Positions 53,288-61,737 of a DNA stretch of 64,000 bases are shown one piece after another. Origin of the DNA: Lactobacillus sp. ESL0680 (GTDB taxonomy: Bacteria; Bacillota; Bacilli; Lactobacillales; Lactobacillaceae); the NCBI RefSeq assembly GCF_029392855.1, contig NZ_CP113945.1:1302001-1366000 (forward strand). Reading direction: 5' to 3'. The number at the start of each line of letters is the position of its first letter. Positions within the stretch are counted from its first letter, which is position 1. The translations under genes and the position numbers were made by a program. A model generated the notes under the pieces. The model was given only the letters and a program-made list of their open reading frames with translations, was not told the origin of the DNA and searched no databases.

Positions 53288-53641
53288 TTATTTCTCCAAC
53301 ACAATTAATGTAATAATTTCGTGATTGTCATGGGTAATACTAGGGAAAATTTTGCCATCGAATTTGGTTGAAGTCGTTACCGGATGCCCCAGATCATCCC
53401 ATAGGGTCTCTACATCCTGTAAGCCAAGTGACTTGCCAAGGCCAGTACCCATTGCTTTAGAAAAGGCTTCTTTAATCGAAAATCGACCGCCAAGATATTC
53501 CACCTTGCGTTTACCCTGCATTTCCTGATATTGGGCAAACTCCTTGGGGGTTAGTGCCCTTTTAGCAAAATTATCGCCCTTGGCAACAATCTTGGCAACC
53601 CGTTCGACTTCAACTGCATCAATTCCCACGCCAACAATCAT
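53288..53641 (-). CDS. acpS: Holo-[acyl-carrier-protein] synthase
   Basis: Attaches phosphopantetheine to ACP, 117 residues. ATG at 53641 ([15 protein letters not shown]) follows GAGG; 26 residues upstream in frame are not conserved. The magnesium Asp8 and the [15 protein letters not shown] stretch are intact. First gene of acpS-alr. Confidence 0.96.
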   Translation of the reverse strand: MIVGVGIDAVEVERVAKIVAKGDNFAKRALTPKEFAQYQEMQGKRKVEYLGGRFSIKEAFSKAMGTGLGKSLGLQDVETLWDDLGHPVTTSTKFDGKIFPSITHDNHEIITLIVLEK

Positions 53642-53673
53642 TTTTTGTACCTCACATTTCAAAATTATAATAC

Positions 53674-53708
53674 AAAAAGTGAGTTGTTCATTAGAACAGC
53701 TCACTTTT
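53674..53708 (-). terminator. Terminator after cshA
   Basis: AAAAGTGAGTTGTTC and GAACAGCTCACTTTT with loop ATTA (one mismatch). U-run on the minus strand. It separates murF-cshA from acpS-alr. Confidence 0.88.
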
Positions 53709-53718
53709 AAATAAATCA

Positions 53719-55248
53719 TTAATCTTTTTTATTCTTAATCACAAAATTGTGATCGCCGCTGCTGCGACGTGAATGACCACCGCGGTAATTGCCATGACCA
53801 TGATCGCGATCGCCGCCGCGATGATTACGGTCACCACCACGATAACCGCCGCGACCACCATGACCATTTCTTGAGCCGTGGCCATAATGACCACGTCCGC
53901 GGCCGCCGCCACGACGACCGCCACCCTTATATGGCAATGGCTTTTCAGAACTAATCTTAACTTCAACCTTTGAAGAATCCTTAGATAAATTCTTCAAGAA
54001 GGCAGAAACAAGGTCAACTGCTGAATAATTTTCCAAGAGCTCATCAGCATCTTGGGTATATTTAGTCAAGTCTTCCTTCATCAGGTCTTCAATCTTAGCC
54101 TTGGCAACCTTCAATTGGCCGCGCAAAGCTTGATCGTCTGATGGTGGACGAAGTGGTTCCATCTTCTTCTTGGTCAATTGTTCAATTGTCCGCATGTAGC
54201 CAATTTCGTTTGGTGTTACAAAGGTAACAGACATCCCATTTTGACCCGCACGACCAGTCCGTCCAATACGGTGAACGTATGAATCTGGATCTTGTGGAAT
54301 ATCATAGTTATAAACGTGAGTCACACCAGAAATGTCAAGTCCCCGGGCAGCAACATCAGTTGCAACCAAAATATCAAGCTTGCCGCTGCGGAAACGTTTC
54401 AAGACGCTCATTCTGCGTGCTTGTGACAAGTCACCATGAATACCTGCAGCATTGTAGCCGCGAGCTTGCAAACCGCGGTTAACTTCGTCAACTCGGCGCT
54501 TAGTCCGCACAAAGATAACTGCTAAGTCAGGACTTTCAACATCAATCAACCGACACATAATGTCGAATTTTTCTGAATCTTTTGAGCGAACGAAATATTG
54601 GTCAATTAAGTCAGCAGTTAATTCCTTAGCCTTAATGCGAACAATCTCTGGGTTGTTCATGAATTTTTCGCTGATACGTAAAATTGGCTTCGGCATGGTT
54701 GCACTGAACAGCAAAGTTTGCTTACGGTTTTTAACGTAGCTCAAGATACTTTCAATATCTTGAATAAAGCCCATGTCAAGCATTTCATCGGCTTCATCAA
54801 GCACAATCGTGTTGACATTTTCTAAGTCGATTGTCTTACGCTTTAAGTGGTCAAGAAGACGACCTGGGGTCCCAACTAAAATTGCTGGCACTTGCTTTTT
54901 AAGTGAGCGGATTTGCCGGCCAATGTCAGCTCCACCATAAACTACTTGTACACGTGCCTTTTCATCGCGGCCTAAGCGGAAAAGTTCTTCTTGTGTTTGA
55001 ATAGCAAGTTCACGTGTTGGTTCAATAATTAAGGCTTGGATTGTCTTTTCGTGACGATCTAAGTTTTGTAAAATTGGCAAAGCAAAGGCAGCTGTCTTAC
55101 CAGTACCGGTTTGTGCTTGACCAATTACATCTTTGCCTGCTAAGGCAAGTGGAATTGTTTGTTCCTGGATTGGAGTTGCTTCCTCGAAGCCTGAACGCTT
55201 AATCGCTTTTAGAAGCTCATCATTTAATCCTAATTCCGAAAATTTCAC
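53719..55248 (-). CDS. cshA: DEAD-box RNA helicase CshA-like
   Basis: 509 residues. Q-motif [10 protein letters not shown], motif I AQTGTGKT (45-52), PTREL, DEAD (151-154), SAT, ARGLDI and HRIGRTGR are all present, so the helicase core is complete. The tail (from about 440) is unusual: Gly, Arg and His-rich, repeating units like [18 protein letters not shown], expected to be disordered and to bind RNA. Likely helps mRNA decay and ribosome assembly, as in Bacillus and Staphylococcus. 10 bases after murF. Confidence 0.9.
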   Translation of the reverse strand: MKFSELGLNDELLKAIKRSGFEEATPIQEQTIPLALAGKDVIGQAQTGTGKTAAFALPILQNLDRHEKTIQALIIEPTRELAIQTQEELFRLGRDEKARVQVVYGGADIGRQIRSLKKQVPAILVGTPGRLLDHLKRKTIDLENVNTIVLDEADEMLDMGFIQDIESILSYVKNRKQTLLFSATMPKPILRISEKFMNNPEIVRIKAKELTADLIDQYFVRSKDSEKFDIMCRLIDVESPDLAVIFVRTKRRVDEVNRGLQARGYNAAGIHGDLSQARRMSVLKRFRSGKLDILVATDVAARGLDISGVTHVYNYDIPQDPDSYVHRIGRTGRAGQNGMSVTFVTPNEIGYMRTIEQLTKKKMEPLRPPSDDQALRGQLKVAKAKIEDLMKEDLTKYTQDADELLENYSAVDLVSAFLKNLSKDSSKVEVKISSEKPLPYKGGGRRGGGRGRGHYGHGSRNGHGGRGGYRGGDRNHRGGDRDHGHGNYRGGHSRRSSGDHNFVIKNKKD

Positions 55249-55258
55249 TAAATTCTCC

Positions 55259-56626
55259 TTATCTAAGCCGCTCTAATACTTTCTCAAGGTGCATCCCATG
55301 TGAACCTTTTAAGACTACAATGTCGTGCGGCTTAATATCATTCTTCAGTGCTGCAATCATTTGCGGCATCTGATCTTCTTTATAATAATGTAAATTCTCT
55401 GGCGCGTATTTGCTCTTTAAAGCAGCAGCTAAGTTATTCATCTCAGCGCCAAATAAATATACTTCGTTAATCACTTGGGGATCAAGGCTATCGGCTAAAT
55501 CCGCATGTAAACTTGCAGAACGCTTGCCAAGTTCCAGCATATCACCCAAGACGGCAATGCGGCGGCTGCCTTCCGGAATCTGAATTTGACCAAAACTGGT
55601 TAAAACAGCCCGAACAGCGGTTGGGTTAGAGTTATAGATATCACTCATGATATCTTCACCAACGTCACCTTTTTCCCATTCCATTCTGTTGGCAGTCGGC
55701 GTAAAGTTAGCCAATGCCGCAGCAATTTCTTCATCGCTTTCGCCAAAATGCCGACCAACGCAAAGAGCTGACATGGCATTAGAAACATTGTGCTTACCAA
55801 TCATTGGGATTGAAAACTGCTTTTGCGAACCGTTAATTGTAAAGGTAGCGTGGTGCTTATAACTTCTAAAGCCTGTCGCATAAACTGTATCATCTTTTGC
55901 AAAACCAAAGGTAACTTTTGCTTGGTTAATTTTGGCACTACGTTCACGTAAAAGCGGTTCATCCCCGTTATAGATGAGTTCCCCGTCCTCACGCAAAAAG
56001 TCAGTGATTTCCATTTTGGCATCAGCAATACCTTCACGGGAACCCAAAAATTCAATGTGAGCTTCACCAATCATGGTAATGACAGTTACGTCAGGATGCG
56101 TTAACTCACTTAAATGATGCAATTGACCAGCATGATCCATACCCATTTCCAAAACCAAAATTTCTGTATTTGGCTTCATTTCCAAAATGGTCATCGGCAC
56201 ACCGATTTCATTATTAAAGTTAGCATCGGTCTTGTGCACGTTGAAACGTTTAGCAAGTACCGCAGCCGTCATATCCTTGGTTGTTGTCTTACCGTTAGAT
56301 CCGGTAATGCCAACAACAGTCGGGTTAACCTTGTTTAAGTAGTATTGCGCTAATTTTTGCATGCTTAACAGCGGATCATCGACTTCTAACACGGCAATAG
56401 CTGTCGGTTTATCAGCATGGCCCTTCTGCCATAAAGTTGCGCAAGCTCCGTTAGCAATTGCACTATCAATGAAGTCGTGACCATCGCGTTCGCCCATTAG
56501 TGGGACAAACAAGCCGCCAGCTGTAATTTTTCTTGAGTCAAAGGCAACCGAAGTAATAACTGTTTGTTCATCGCCTTCACAAGTTGAATTGATTGCTTTG
56601 GCAATCTCTGCCAGTTGCATTTTCAT
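55259..56626 (-). CDS. murF: UDP-MurNAc-tripeptide--D-Ala-D-Ala ligase
   Basis: Adds D-Ala-D-Ala to UDP-MurNAc-tripeptide in peptidoglycan synthesis; 455 residues. ATP loop GITGSNGKTTT (107-116), NNEIGVPMTIL and LGDMLELG are family signatures. ATG at 56626 is 10 bases after AGGAG. Followed by cshA with a 10-base gap, an association seen in Lactobacillaceae. Confidence 0.96.
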   Translation of the reverse strand: MKMQLAEIAKAINSTCEGDEQTVITSVAFDSRKITAGGLFVPLMGERDGHDFIDSAIANGACATLWQKGHADKPTAIAVLEVDDPLLSMQKLAQYYLNKVNPTVVGITGSNGKTTTKDMTAAVLAKRFNVHKTDANFNNEIGVPMTILEMKPNTEILVLEMGMDHAGQLHHLSELTHPDVTVITMIGEAHIEFLGSREGIADAKMEITDFLREDGELIYNGDEPLLRERSAKINQAKVTFGFAKDDTVYATGFRSYKHHATFTINGSQKQFSIPMIGKHNVSNAMSALCVGRHFGESDEEIAAALANFTPTANRMEWEKGDVGEDIMSDIYNSNPTAVRAVLTSFGQIQIPEGSRRIAVLGDMLELGKRSASLHADLADSLDPQVINEVYLFGAEMNNLAAALKSKYAPENLHYYKEDQMPQMIAALKNDIKPHDIVVLKGSHGMHLEKVLERLR

Positions 56627-56709
56627 CTATATTCTGCTCCTAAAAAAGAAAGTCCGTACAGCAATTATTACACTTAATCTCGATTTGGTATAACAATTTA
56701 GCTTCACAT

Positions 56710-56736
56710 AAAAAAACAGCCCCAATGGGACTGCTT
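56710..56736 (-). terminator. Terminator of rpmE2
   Basis: AGCAGTCCC-ATT-GGGGCTGTT (wobbles included), followed by U residues on the minus strand, between rpmE2 and murF. Confidence 0.8.
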
Positions 56737-56753
56737 CCACCAGATCAAAGGTA

Positions 56754-57002
56754 TTACTTGTTGTTCATACCATACTTCTTGTTGAACTTTTCGATCCGAC
56801 CATCTGCTTGAGCAAACTTTTGCTTGCCTGTGTAGAATGGGTGAGAATCTGAAGTGATTTCAACGCGAATTAATGGGTAAGTTTTACCTTCGTATTCTAC
56901 TGTTTCCGTTGGCTTCAAAGTTGAACCTGCAACGAACTTAGCACCTGTAGCTGAGTCCATAAAGACAACTTCTTGGTAATCTGGATGAATGCCTTGTTTC
57001 AT
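56754..57002 (-). CDS. rpmE2: 50S ribosomal protein L31, type B
   Basis: bL31 zinc-free form, 82 residues. [20 protein letters not shown] with no Cys pair defines type B; it also has the longer C-terminus. ATG at 57002 follows AAAGGAG by 8 bases. It has its own promoter. In Bacillus, type B paralogues serve zinc-poor cells, but here it may be the only L31. Confidence 0.96.
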   Translation of the reverse strand: MKQGIHPDYQEVVFMDSATGAKFVAGSTLKPTETVEYEGKTYPLIRVEITSDSHPFYTGKQKFAQADGRIEKFNKKYGMNNK

Positions 57003-57064
57003 GTTTATTACTCCTTTTGCCATGACCTTATTTCAAGCCATAGATTAATCGATTAACGTTAACT

Positions 57065-57093
57065 ACTCTAACATTTTTGTCAGTAAAATTCAA
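57065..57093 (-). promoter_or_regulatory. Promoter of rpmE2 with nearby palindrome
   Basis: Minus-strand TTGAAT (57088-57093), 17 bp, TAGAGT (57065-57070). TTAACGTTAA (57053-57062) lies at the predicted start site. It is not the usual Zur consensus. Confidence 0.55.
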
Positions 57094-57117
57094 GCCTTAA
57101 TCTTTTTTGCATTCAGG

Positions 57118-57963
57118 TTAATTTAAAACAATGTCACTTGGCTTAATTTCGCTGCCAAAGTACGGCTTTAATTCTTGATTATAATCATTAACAAAGAACT
57201 TTTGTCCATTCAACTTAGTGATTTCCTTGTTAGTCCAAGTTAATAAAGACTTGTTGCCCTTCTTGACGGCTGGAGAAATAAATTGGTTCGGGCCAATGTT
57301 CTTAATGCCAACAGTATAACTGGGGTTCTTCTTAACCCAAGCATAAAGGTAAGAATTATCATCAGCTAAGGCTGCTGCCCGCTTATTCTTAATTGCATTA
57401 AATTGCTGGGTCTTGGAGTCAAACTTCAATAAGTTAACGCCGCTCTTCTTAGCAAAATAGTTTTCTGCAGTAGTCCCCTTAGTAACAATTAAGCTCTTGC
57501 CATTCAACTCACTAGCCTTAGTGATTGGCGCATTCTTAGGTGAAATCACCCCAACAGAAACCTTCATGTAAGGTTTGGCATAATCAATAACCTGCTTACG
57601 TTCCGGTGTAACCGTGAAGTTAGCCAAAACTAAGTCGGCCTTATTGGAATTTAAGGTGTCGACACGGTTGTTGGCGTTGACTTGAATAAACTTAATCTTT
57701 ACGCCCATGTCCTTAGCCATTTGCCGTGCCAGCCGCACATCGTAACCGACCCGCTTACCATTGGCATTAACCCAGCCATATGGCGGCAAATCGCCAAAGA
57801 CAGCTACACGTAATACCCCGCGCTTTTTAATGGCAGTCACGCTGCTATCATTATTGCCTGCCGAATGATTACTTGATGCTTTAATTCCAAAGAAAGCTGC
57901 AATTGCAATAATTACAACAACTATCACACCAATAATTGTATTTCTTGTCTTATTCTTCTTCAT
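57118..57963 (-). CDS. Amino acid ABC transporter substrate-binding protein
   Basis: 281 residues; binds a polar amino acid outside the membrane. An N-terminal hydrophobic stretch (about 8-27) has no lipobox Cys, so it is likely anchored by an uncleaved helix or secreted, not a lipoprotein. Two lobes of the SBP_bac_3 family are visible (RVAVFGDLPPYGWVNANGKRVGYDV, then DLVLANFTVTPERKQVIDYAKPY). The residue set does not tell Cys, Gln or Glu apart. Last gene of the operon 60034-57118. Confidence 0.88.
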   Translation of the reverse strand: MKKNKTRNTIIGVIVVVIIAIAAFFGIKASSNHSAGNNDSSVTAIKKRGVLRVAVFGDLPPYGWVNANGKRVGYDVRLARQMAKDMGVKIKFIQVNANNRVDTLNSNKADLVLANFTVTPERKQVIDYAKPYMKVSVGVISPKNAPITKASELNGKSLIVTKGTTAENYFAKKSGVNLLKFDSKTQQFNAIKNKRAAALADDNSYLYAWVKKNPSYTVGIKNIGPNQFISPAVKKGNKSLLTWTNKEITKLNGQKFFVNDYNQELKPYFGSEIKPSDIVLN

Positions 57964-57972
57964 TGTTTCTCC

Positions 57973-58713
57973 TTAAAAATCCATACTTGTTAAAAATTCT
58001 TGCGCCCGGTCAGTCTGCGGTTTAGCAAAGAACTGCTTTCCTGGCGTATTTTCAATAATTTTGCCGTCTTCTAAAAACAATACCTGATCCGCAATTTGCG
58101 CAGCAAAGTTCATTTCGTGCGTCACGATAATCATGGTCATGTGGTCTTTTTTCGCCAAAGTCGTCATGATTTGTAAAATACCACGCACCATTTCCGGATC
58201 AAGTGATGCCGTCACCTCATCAAAGAGCATCACTTCTGGATGCATTGCCAAGGCCCGGACAATCGCAATCCGCTGCTTTTGCCCACCGGACAATTCTCGC
58301 GGATAGGCATCAACGTACTTAACTAACCCAACACGATCGAGCAGCTTTAATGCTTCATCTTTAACTTCTTCTGCTGGGCGTTTTTGCACCTTAGTTGGTG
58401 CCAGCAAAATATTTTCCATTACTGTTAAATTGGGGAACAAGTCATAACTCTGAAAGACCATGCCGATTTTTTGACGTAACTCTTGCCAGTTCTGATCGGT
58501 CGGGGTGATTTTTTGTCCCTTAAAATAAAGCGCACCTTCATTAAATTGCTCAAGCCCATTAAGACACCTGAGCAAGGTACTTTTACCTGATCCTGATGGT
58601 CCAAGCAAAGTTAACACTTCGCCTTCTTCTAGCTTAAAGTTGATGTCATGCAATACCTGACGGTCGCCGTAAAACTTATTTAAATGTTCAACTCGTAAAA
58701 TTTCTTTTGCCAT
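57973..58713 (-). CDS. Amino acid ABC transporter ATP-binding protein
   Basis: 246 residues of the polar amino acid (GlnQ-like) family. Walker A GPSGSGKST (38-46), LSGGQ, Walker B VMLFDE and H-switch IVTHEM are complete. Follows the second permease by 9 bases. Powers import by the two permeases with the binding protein. Confidence 0.93.
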   Translation of the reverse strand: MAKEILRVEHLNKFYGDRQVLHDINFKLEEGEVLTLLGPSGSGKSTLLRCLNGLEQFNEGALYFKGQKITPTDQNWQELRQKIGMVFQSYDLFPNLTVMENILLAPTKVQKRPAEEVKDEALKLLDRVGLVKYVDAYPRELSGGQKQRIAIVRALAMHPEVMLFDEVTASLDPEMVRGILQIMTTLAKKDHMTMIIVTHEMNFAAQIADQVLFLEDGKIIENTPGKQFFAKPQTDRAQEFLTSMDF

Positions 58714-58722
58714 TTATTTCAC

Positions 58723-59394
58723 CTACTTTTTCGCAGCCAAGCGTTTGGCCCAAGCTGATAATGGATAATCAATTACAAAATATAAAATAAAGATCAAACC
58801 ATAAATCCAAAAGACAGCATTTGGATACTGCTGGTTGTTAGCTTCAATAATCTGCTGACCAACGGCAATCACGTCAATGATACTAATTGTCATCAACAGC
58901 GAGGTCGTCTTAATGACCCGCGTTGCTAAATTAATCGTTGCTGGCAATTCTAGTTTGACTGCTTGTGGCAATAAGACATAGCGGAATAGCTGCAGGCGGC
59001 TTAACCCTAATGCTAGACCTGATTCTTTCTGCGATACTGGTACCGACTCAATTGCTCCACGCACGATATCGCTAAATTCTGCGGCAACCCACAAGGAAAA
59101 TGCCAAAACAGCCATCCAACTCGCCGACCAATTGATGTGCAGCTGCCGCGGCAGGATGTAATAGACTAAATACAGCAAGACAATTGTTGGTACAATCCGG
59201 AAAAATTCAAGGTAGAGCCGTAAGATAAAGCGGACAAACTTATTAGGCAGTGTCCTTAGAACACCAAAAATAGTTCCTAAGATTAAACCCAAAATTAAGC
59301 TAACGGCCGCAATCCAGACAGAAGTCCACAGTCCCTGCATGATCCGGGCAAAATTGTCCCCAGCAAAGAAAACATTAATCGCCGAATGTGCCAT
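58723..59394 (-). CDS. Amino acid ABC transporter permease (second)
   Basis: 223 residues, about five membrane helices, HisM/GlnP family. The EAA loop region reads ESGLALGLSRLQLFRYVLLPQAVKL. Its 5' end overlaps the first permease by 20 bases. Forms a heterodimer with it. Confidence 0.92.
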   Translation of the reverse strand: MAHSAINVFFAGDNFARIMQGLWTSVWIAAVSLILGLILGTIFGVLRTLPNKFVRFILRLYLEFFRIVPTIVLLYLVYYILPRQLHINWSASWMAVLAFSLWVAAEFSDIVRGAIESVPVSQKESGLALGLSRLQLFRYVLLPQAVKLELPATINLATRVIKTTSLLMTISIIDVIAVGQQIIEANNQQYPNAVFWIYGLIFILYFVIDYPLSAWAKRLAAKK

Positions 59395-60034
59395 AACGAA
59401 CTCTCCTTTCCAAATAATTGAGGAGCAAGATAACCGGAATTAAGATAATTGCATAGGCGATAACCAGCACCAGCAAGTATTCGTTAGAACGGTAATACAT
59501 CCCAATTAAATCTAGCGCCGTATTAGTTAATTCTGGAATTGCAATTACTGAGAAGATTGAAGTTTCCTTAATTAAAAAGATAATGTTCGCAGTCAAAGCC
59601 GGCATACTGAGTGCAAACCCTTGAGGGAAAACAACGTAGCGGGCTAACTGCAGCTTACTCATTCCCAGTGCCTTGCCGTTATCAATTTGATTAGCATTGA
59701 CTCCCGTAAATCCGCCGGTAAAACCTTCTGCCATATAAGCGCCACCCAAGAAAATCAGTCCGATAATGCCACATGTTTCTGCCGACATTTTCAAACCAAA
59801 AACGGGAAACGCATAATATAAGAAAAATAATTGAATTAACAACGGCGTGTTCCGGGCCAATTCGACATAAGCTGTAAAAATTTGACACAGTATGGGTACC
59901 TTAAAATATTGCACTAAACTGCTAACTATACCGACAATAATCGAACCTACAATCCCGACTAGCGACAGCCAAAGAGTCAATTCAAAGGCTTTGCCGAAGA
60001 CTGGTAAACTCTGAGAGATAATCTGCCAGCTCAT
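59375..60034 (-). CDS. Amino acid ABC transporter permease (first)
   Basis: 219 residues, about five membrane helices. EAA loop: DNGKALGMSKLQLARYVVFPQGFAL. First gene of the operon, preceded by a strong SD (GGAAGTGAGGGG) 4 bases from two tandem terminators, so expression is probably decided in the leader rather than at the promoter. Confidence 0.92.
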   Translation of the reverse strand: MSWQIISQSLPVFGKAFELTLWLSLVGIVGSIIVGIVSSLVQYFKVPILCQIFTAYVELARNTPLLIQLFFLYYAFPVFGLKMSAETCGIIGLIFLGGAYMAEGFTGGFTGVNANQIDNGKALGMSKLQLARYVVFPQGFALSMPALTANIIFLIKETSIFSVIAIPELTNTALDLIGMYYRSNEYLLVLVIAYAIILIPVILLLNYLERRVRYGTFGD

Positions 60035-60055
60035 CTTTTCCCCTCACTTCCTAGC

Positions 60056-60094
60056 AAAAAAGGACCTGTCAATTACGCAAATTAACAGGTCCTT
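60056..60094 (-). terminator. Terminator 2 in the amino acid operon leader
   Basis: AAGGACCTGT and ACAGGTCCTT form a 10-bp outer stem with an AATT-rich middle, followed by six U on the minus strand, directly before the permease SD. Confidence 0.85.
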
Positions 60095-60097
60095 ATT

Positions 60098-60131
60098 AAA
60101 AAGCTGCGAATACATTTAAATTCGCAGCTTT
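60098..60131 (-). terminator. Terminator 1 (attenuator) in the amino acid operon leader
   Basis: AAAGCTGCGAAT and ATTCGCAGC form a perfect stem with an 8-base loop, followed by UUUUU on the minus strand. It lies 18 bases after the leader-ORF stop and its 5' arm is partly complementary to the ORF's end. Confidence 0.85.
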
Positions 60132-60148
60132 CCAACTATTAACGATCA

Positions 60149-60232
60149 TTAAAGCGAAATTAACTGCAAAAACAGACTGTGGCCATTGATTTTAGTTGAA
60201 CATTCAGTGAGACAGTTTTGTAATTTTTGCAT
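60149..60232 (-). CDS. Candidate leader peptide ORF, 27 codons
   Basis: Starts ATG at 60232, 8 bases after AAAGGGA, and encodes 27 residues beginning MQKLQNCLTECSTKING and ending in a Leu-rich stretch (SLFLQLISL). It includes Cys at 7 and 11, Gln at 2, 5 and 23, and six Leu. Its start codon and last eight codons lie in the base-pairing segments of the proposed attenuator. It may sense charged tRNA by ribosome stalling; which amino acid, if any, is inference. It could instead be a small functional peptide. Confidence 0.55.
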   Translation of the reverse strand: MQKLQNCLTECSTKINGHSLFLQLISL

Positions 60233-60274
60233 GATGTTAATCCCTTTCTTACTTATTATCTGTAAGTATCTTAT

Positions 60275-60303
60275 ATGCTAAACTTGTACTTACTTTTTGT
60301 CAA
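60275..60303 (-). promoter_or_regulatory. Promoter of the amino acid ABC operon
   Basis: Minus-strand TTGACA (60298-60303), 17 bp, TAGCAT (60275-60280). Start predicted near 60268, giving a leader of about 235 bases. Confidence 0.75.
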
Positions 60304-60344
60304 TTGTTTAGTCTTACCTAATCGAATGTTTTTGCGTTAGAACG

Positions 60345-60377
60345 AAAAAACCACAGCTTCCTATGAGTTGTGGTTTT
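60345..60377 (-). terminator. Terminator of the rbs operon
   Basis: AAAACCACA and TGTGGTTTT with an inner AGCT-type extension; U residues follow on the minus strand, about 40 bases after the rbsU stop. Confidence 0.8.
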
Positions 60378-60414
60378 AGTTTCTACTATTATGAATTTAT
60401 TCTTGTTTATTTAG

Positions 60415-61302
60415 TTAGATAAATTCTGTTACGGCAGCGGCAACCAAAATAATGATTAAGCCGACAACCGTCACAGCCATTTCCTTCTTCGTCTTTTTCT
60501 GACCTAAGAACCAGATACCGGTTAAGGTAGCCAAAATAACTGAAGTCTGTGATAAGACAAAGCCAGTTGCCAAGCCGTTCATGTTAGGCTGGGCTGAAAT
60601 CAAATAGGTTAATGCCGCAAAGGCAAAGAAGAACCCCGCAAAAATCTGCTTGTAGGAAACAAGTTCCGTAAAAGGATTCTCACTTTTATCTTTAATAGCA
60701 ACATAGATGCCATACACAATCCCTGTCAATAACATCCCAATCGCTTGCGGTAAAAAAGCATGTTGACCATTAACGTGGGCAGCTTGCGGTGCAGCAGAAT
60801 ATGCCCAGTAACCAATCTCACCAAATAACAACCAAAGCGTTGCCTTTTTAAGCAAACTTGATTTTTGCGCAGTCTTCTTTTCTGACCAAACTGTCATATA
60901 GGCGCCAAGAATGATTGCTACTAAGGCAATTGCTCCAACTATTTTAGCTGGGATTCCCGGCCAATCACCAAGGGCAATTACGCCCCATAATGAAGCACCT
61001 AGCAATTGGAAGGCTGTCGTAATTGGCATCGCCCGCGAAGAACCGACTAAACCAAAGGACATGAACGTCACAATCTGAGCACTTGCCCAGCCAATTCCAG
61101 AAACAATGGACAATAAGAGTGCCGTTCCAGCCGGTAATGTGTAGCCGCCTGCAATTGCATAGACCAAACCAAAGATAAAGGTCCCAAGCGTGGTACCTAA
61201 AATCTGGTTAGCAGGCTTGCCGCCGATTTTAGATGCGATTGTCGGGAACAGTCCCCAGCCAAGGAGCGGACCCAAACCAACTAATAATGCAGTAGTATTC
61301 AA
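60415..61302 (-). CDS. rbsU: Ribose uptake permease RbsU (GRP family)
   Basis: 295 residues with about ten membrane helices of the glucose/ribose permease (GRP, DMT superfamily) family. PLLGWGLFPTIASKIGGKPANQILGTTLGTFIFGL and the repeat near TGFVLSQTSVILATLTGIWFLGQKKTKKE are typical. Last gene of rbsK-rbsD-rbsU, replacing the RbsACB ABC system of other bacteria. Confidence 0.92.
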   Translation of the reverse strand: MNTTALLVGLGPLLGWGLFPTIASKIGGKPANQILGTTLGTFIFGLVYAIAGGYTLPAGTALLLSIVSGIGWASAQIVTFMSFGLVGSSRAMPITTAFQLLGASLWGVIALGDWPGIPAKIVGAIALVAIILGAYMTVWSEKKTAQKSSLLKKATLWLLFGEIGYWAYSAAPQAAHVNGQHAFLPQAIGMLLTGIVYGIYVAIKDKSENPFTELVSYKQIFAGFFFAFAALTYLISAQPNMNGLATGFVLSQTSVILATLTGIWFLGQKKTKKEMAVTVVGLIIILVAAAVTEFI

Positions 61303-61317
61303 TTTTTTCTCCTAGCG

Positions 61318-61713
61318 TTAAAAGACAACGTTACTTTCAAGCAAAATATTCGCAAATGGCGTCATTTCACCGGTTCTGACAAAGGCCTTGCAATCCTTCA
61401 AGCTTTCTTTTAATTCCTCATGCGTAATAAATTCAATTGGCATCTCTGGCAGACGCTCCTTGATTTGCGCTAGCATTTCCGGATTTTCCGTTTTAATTTC
61501 ACTAGCCAAAAAAATCCGCTGAATCCCCAATTCTTCAAGAACGTTGTTGAGCACGTCCATGAAGCTAGGAATCCCATTAGTGACAGCCAAGTCAATCTTT
61601 TCTGTACCCTTAGGAACCGGCGTGCCGGCATCACCAATTGCCAACTTGTCAAAATGCCCCATGGTGGCAATCACGCGCGATAAATCTGAATTAATCACTT
61701 TTGTCTTTTTCAT
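61318..61713 (-). CDS. rbsD: D-ribose pyranase
   Basis: Converts beta-pyranose to the furanose form that ribokinase needs; 131 residues. [34 protein letters not shown] with catalytic His20 and Asp28 is the family signature. Between rbsK (24 bases) and rbsU. Confidence 0.95.
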   Translation of the reverse strand: MKKTKVINSDLSRVIATMGHFDKLAIGDAGTPVPKGTEKIDLAVTNGIPSFMDVLNNVLEELGIQRIFLASEIKTENPEMLAQIKERLPEMPIEFITHEELKESLKDCKAFVRTGEMTPFANILLESNVVF

Positions 61714-61737
61714 TTCAATCCACTTTCTACTACAAAG

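Larger units (their letters stand above)
60035..60414 (-). promoter_or_regulatory. 380-base leader and spacer of the amino acid ABC operon
   Basis: Gene-free stretch except for a small leader ORF. Reading along the minus strand: rbsU terminator (60345-60377), promoter (60275-60303), a 5' hairpin CTTAC/GTAAG (60248-60266), SD AAAGGGA, 27-codon ORF (60149-60232), terminator 1 (60098-60131), terminator 2 (60056-60094), SD and first permease. Complementary segments: 1 TGCAAAAA (60224-60231); 2 TTTTTGCA (60165-60172) plus TTAATTTCGC (60154-60163); 3 GCGAATTTAA (60116-60125); the 3' terminator arm is segment 4. Together they resemble a classical attenuator. Confidence 0.7.

Noticed and set aside
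53739..53966. Two low-complexity ORFs over the cshA tail
   Set aside because: His/Val/Ala-rich or Asp/His-rich readings arise from the Gly/Arg repeat of cshA in other frames.
60035..60268. T-box riboswitch in the amino acid operon leader
   Set aside because: No T-box sequence or specifier-loop layout is visible; the small ORF and stems fit a leader-peptide mechanism better.
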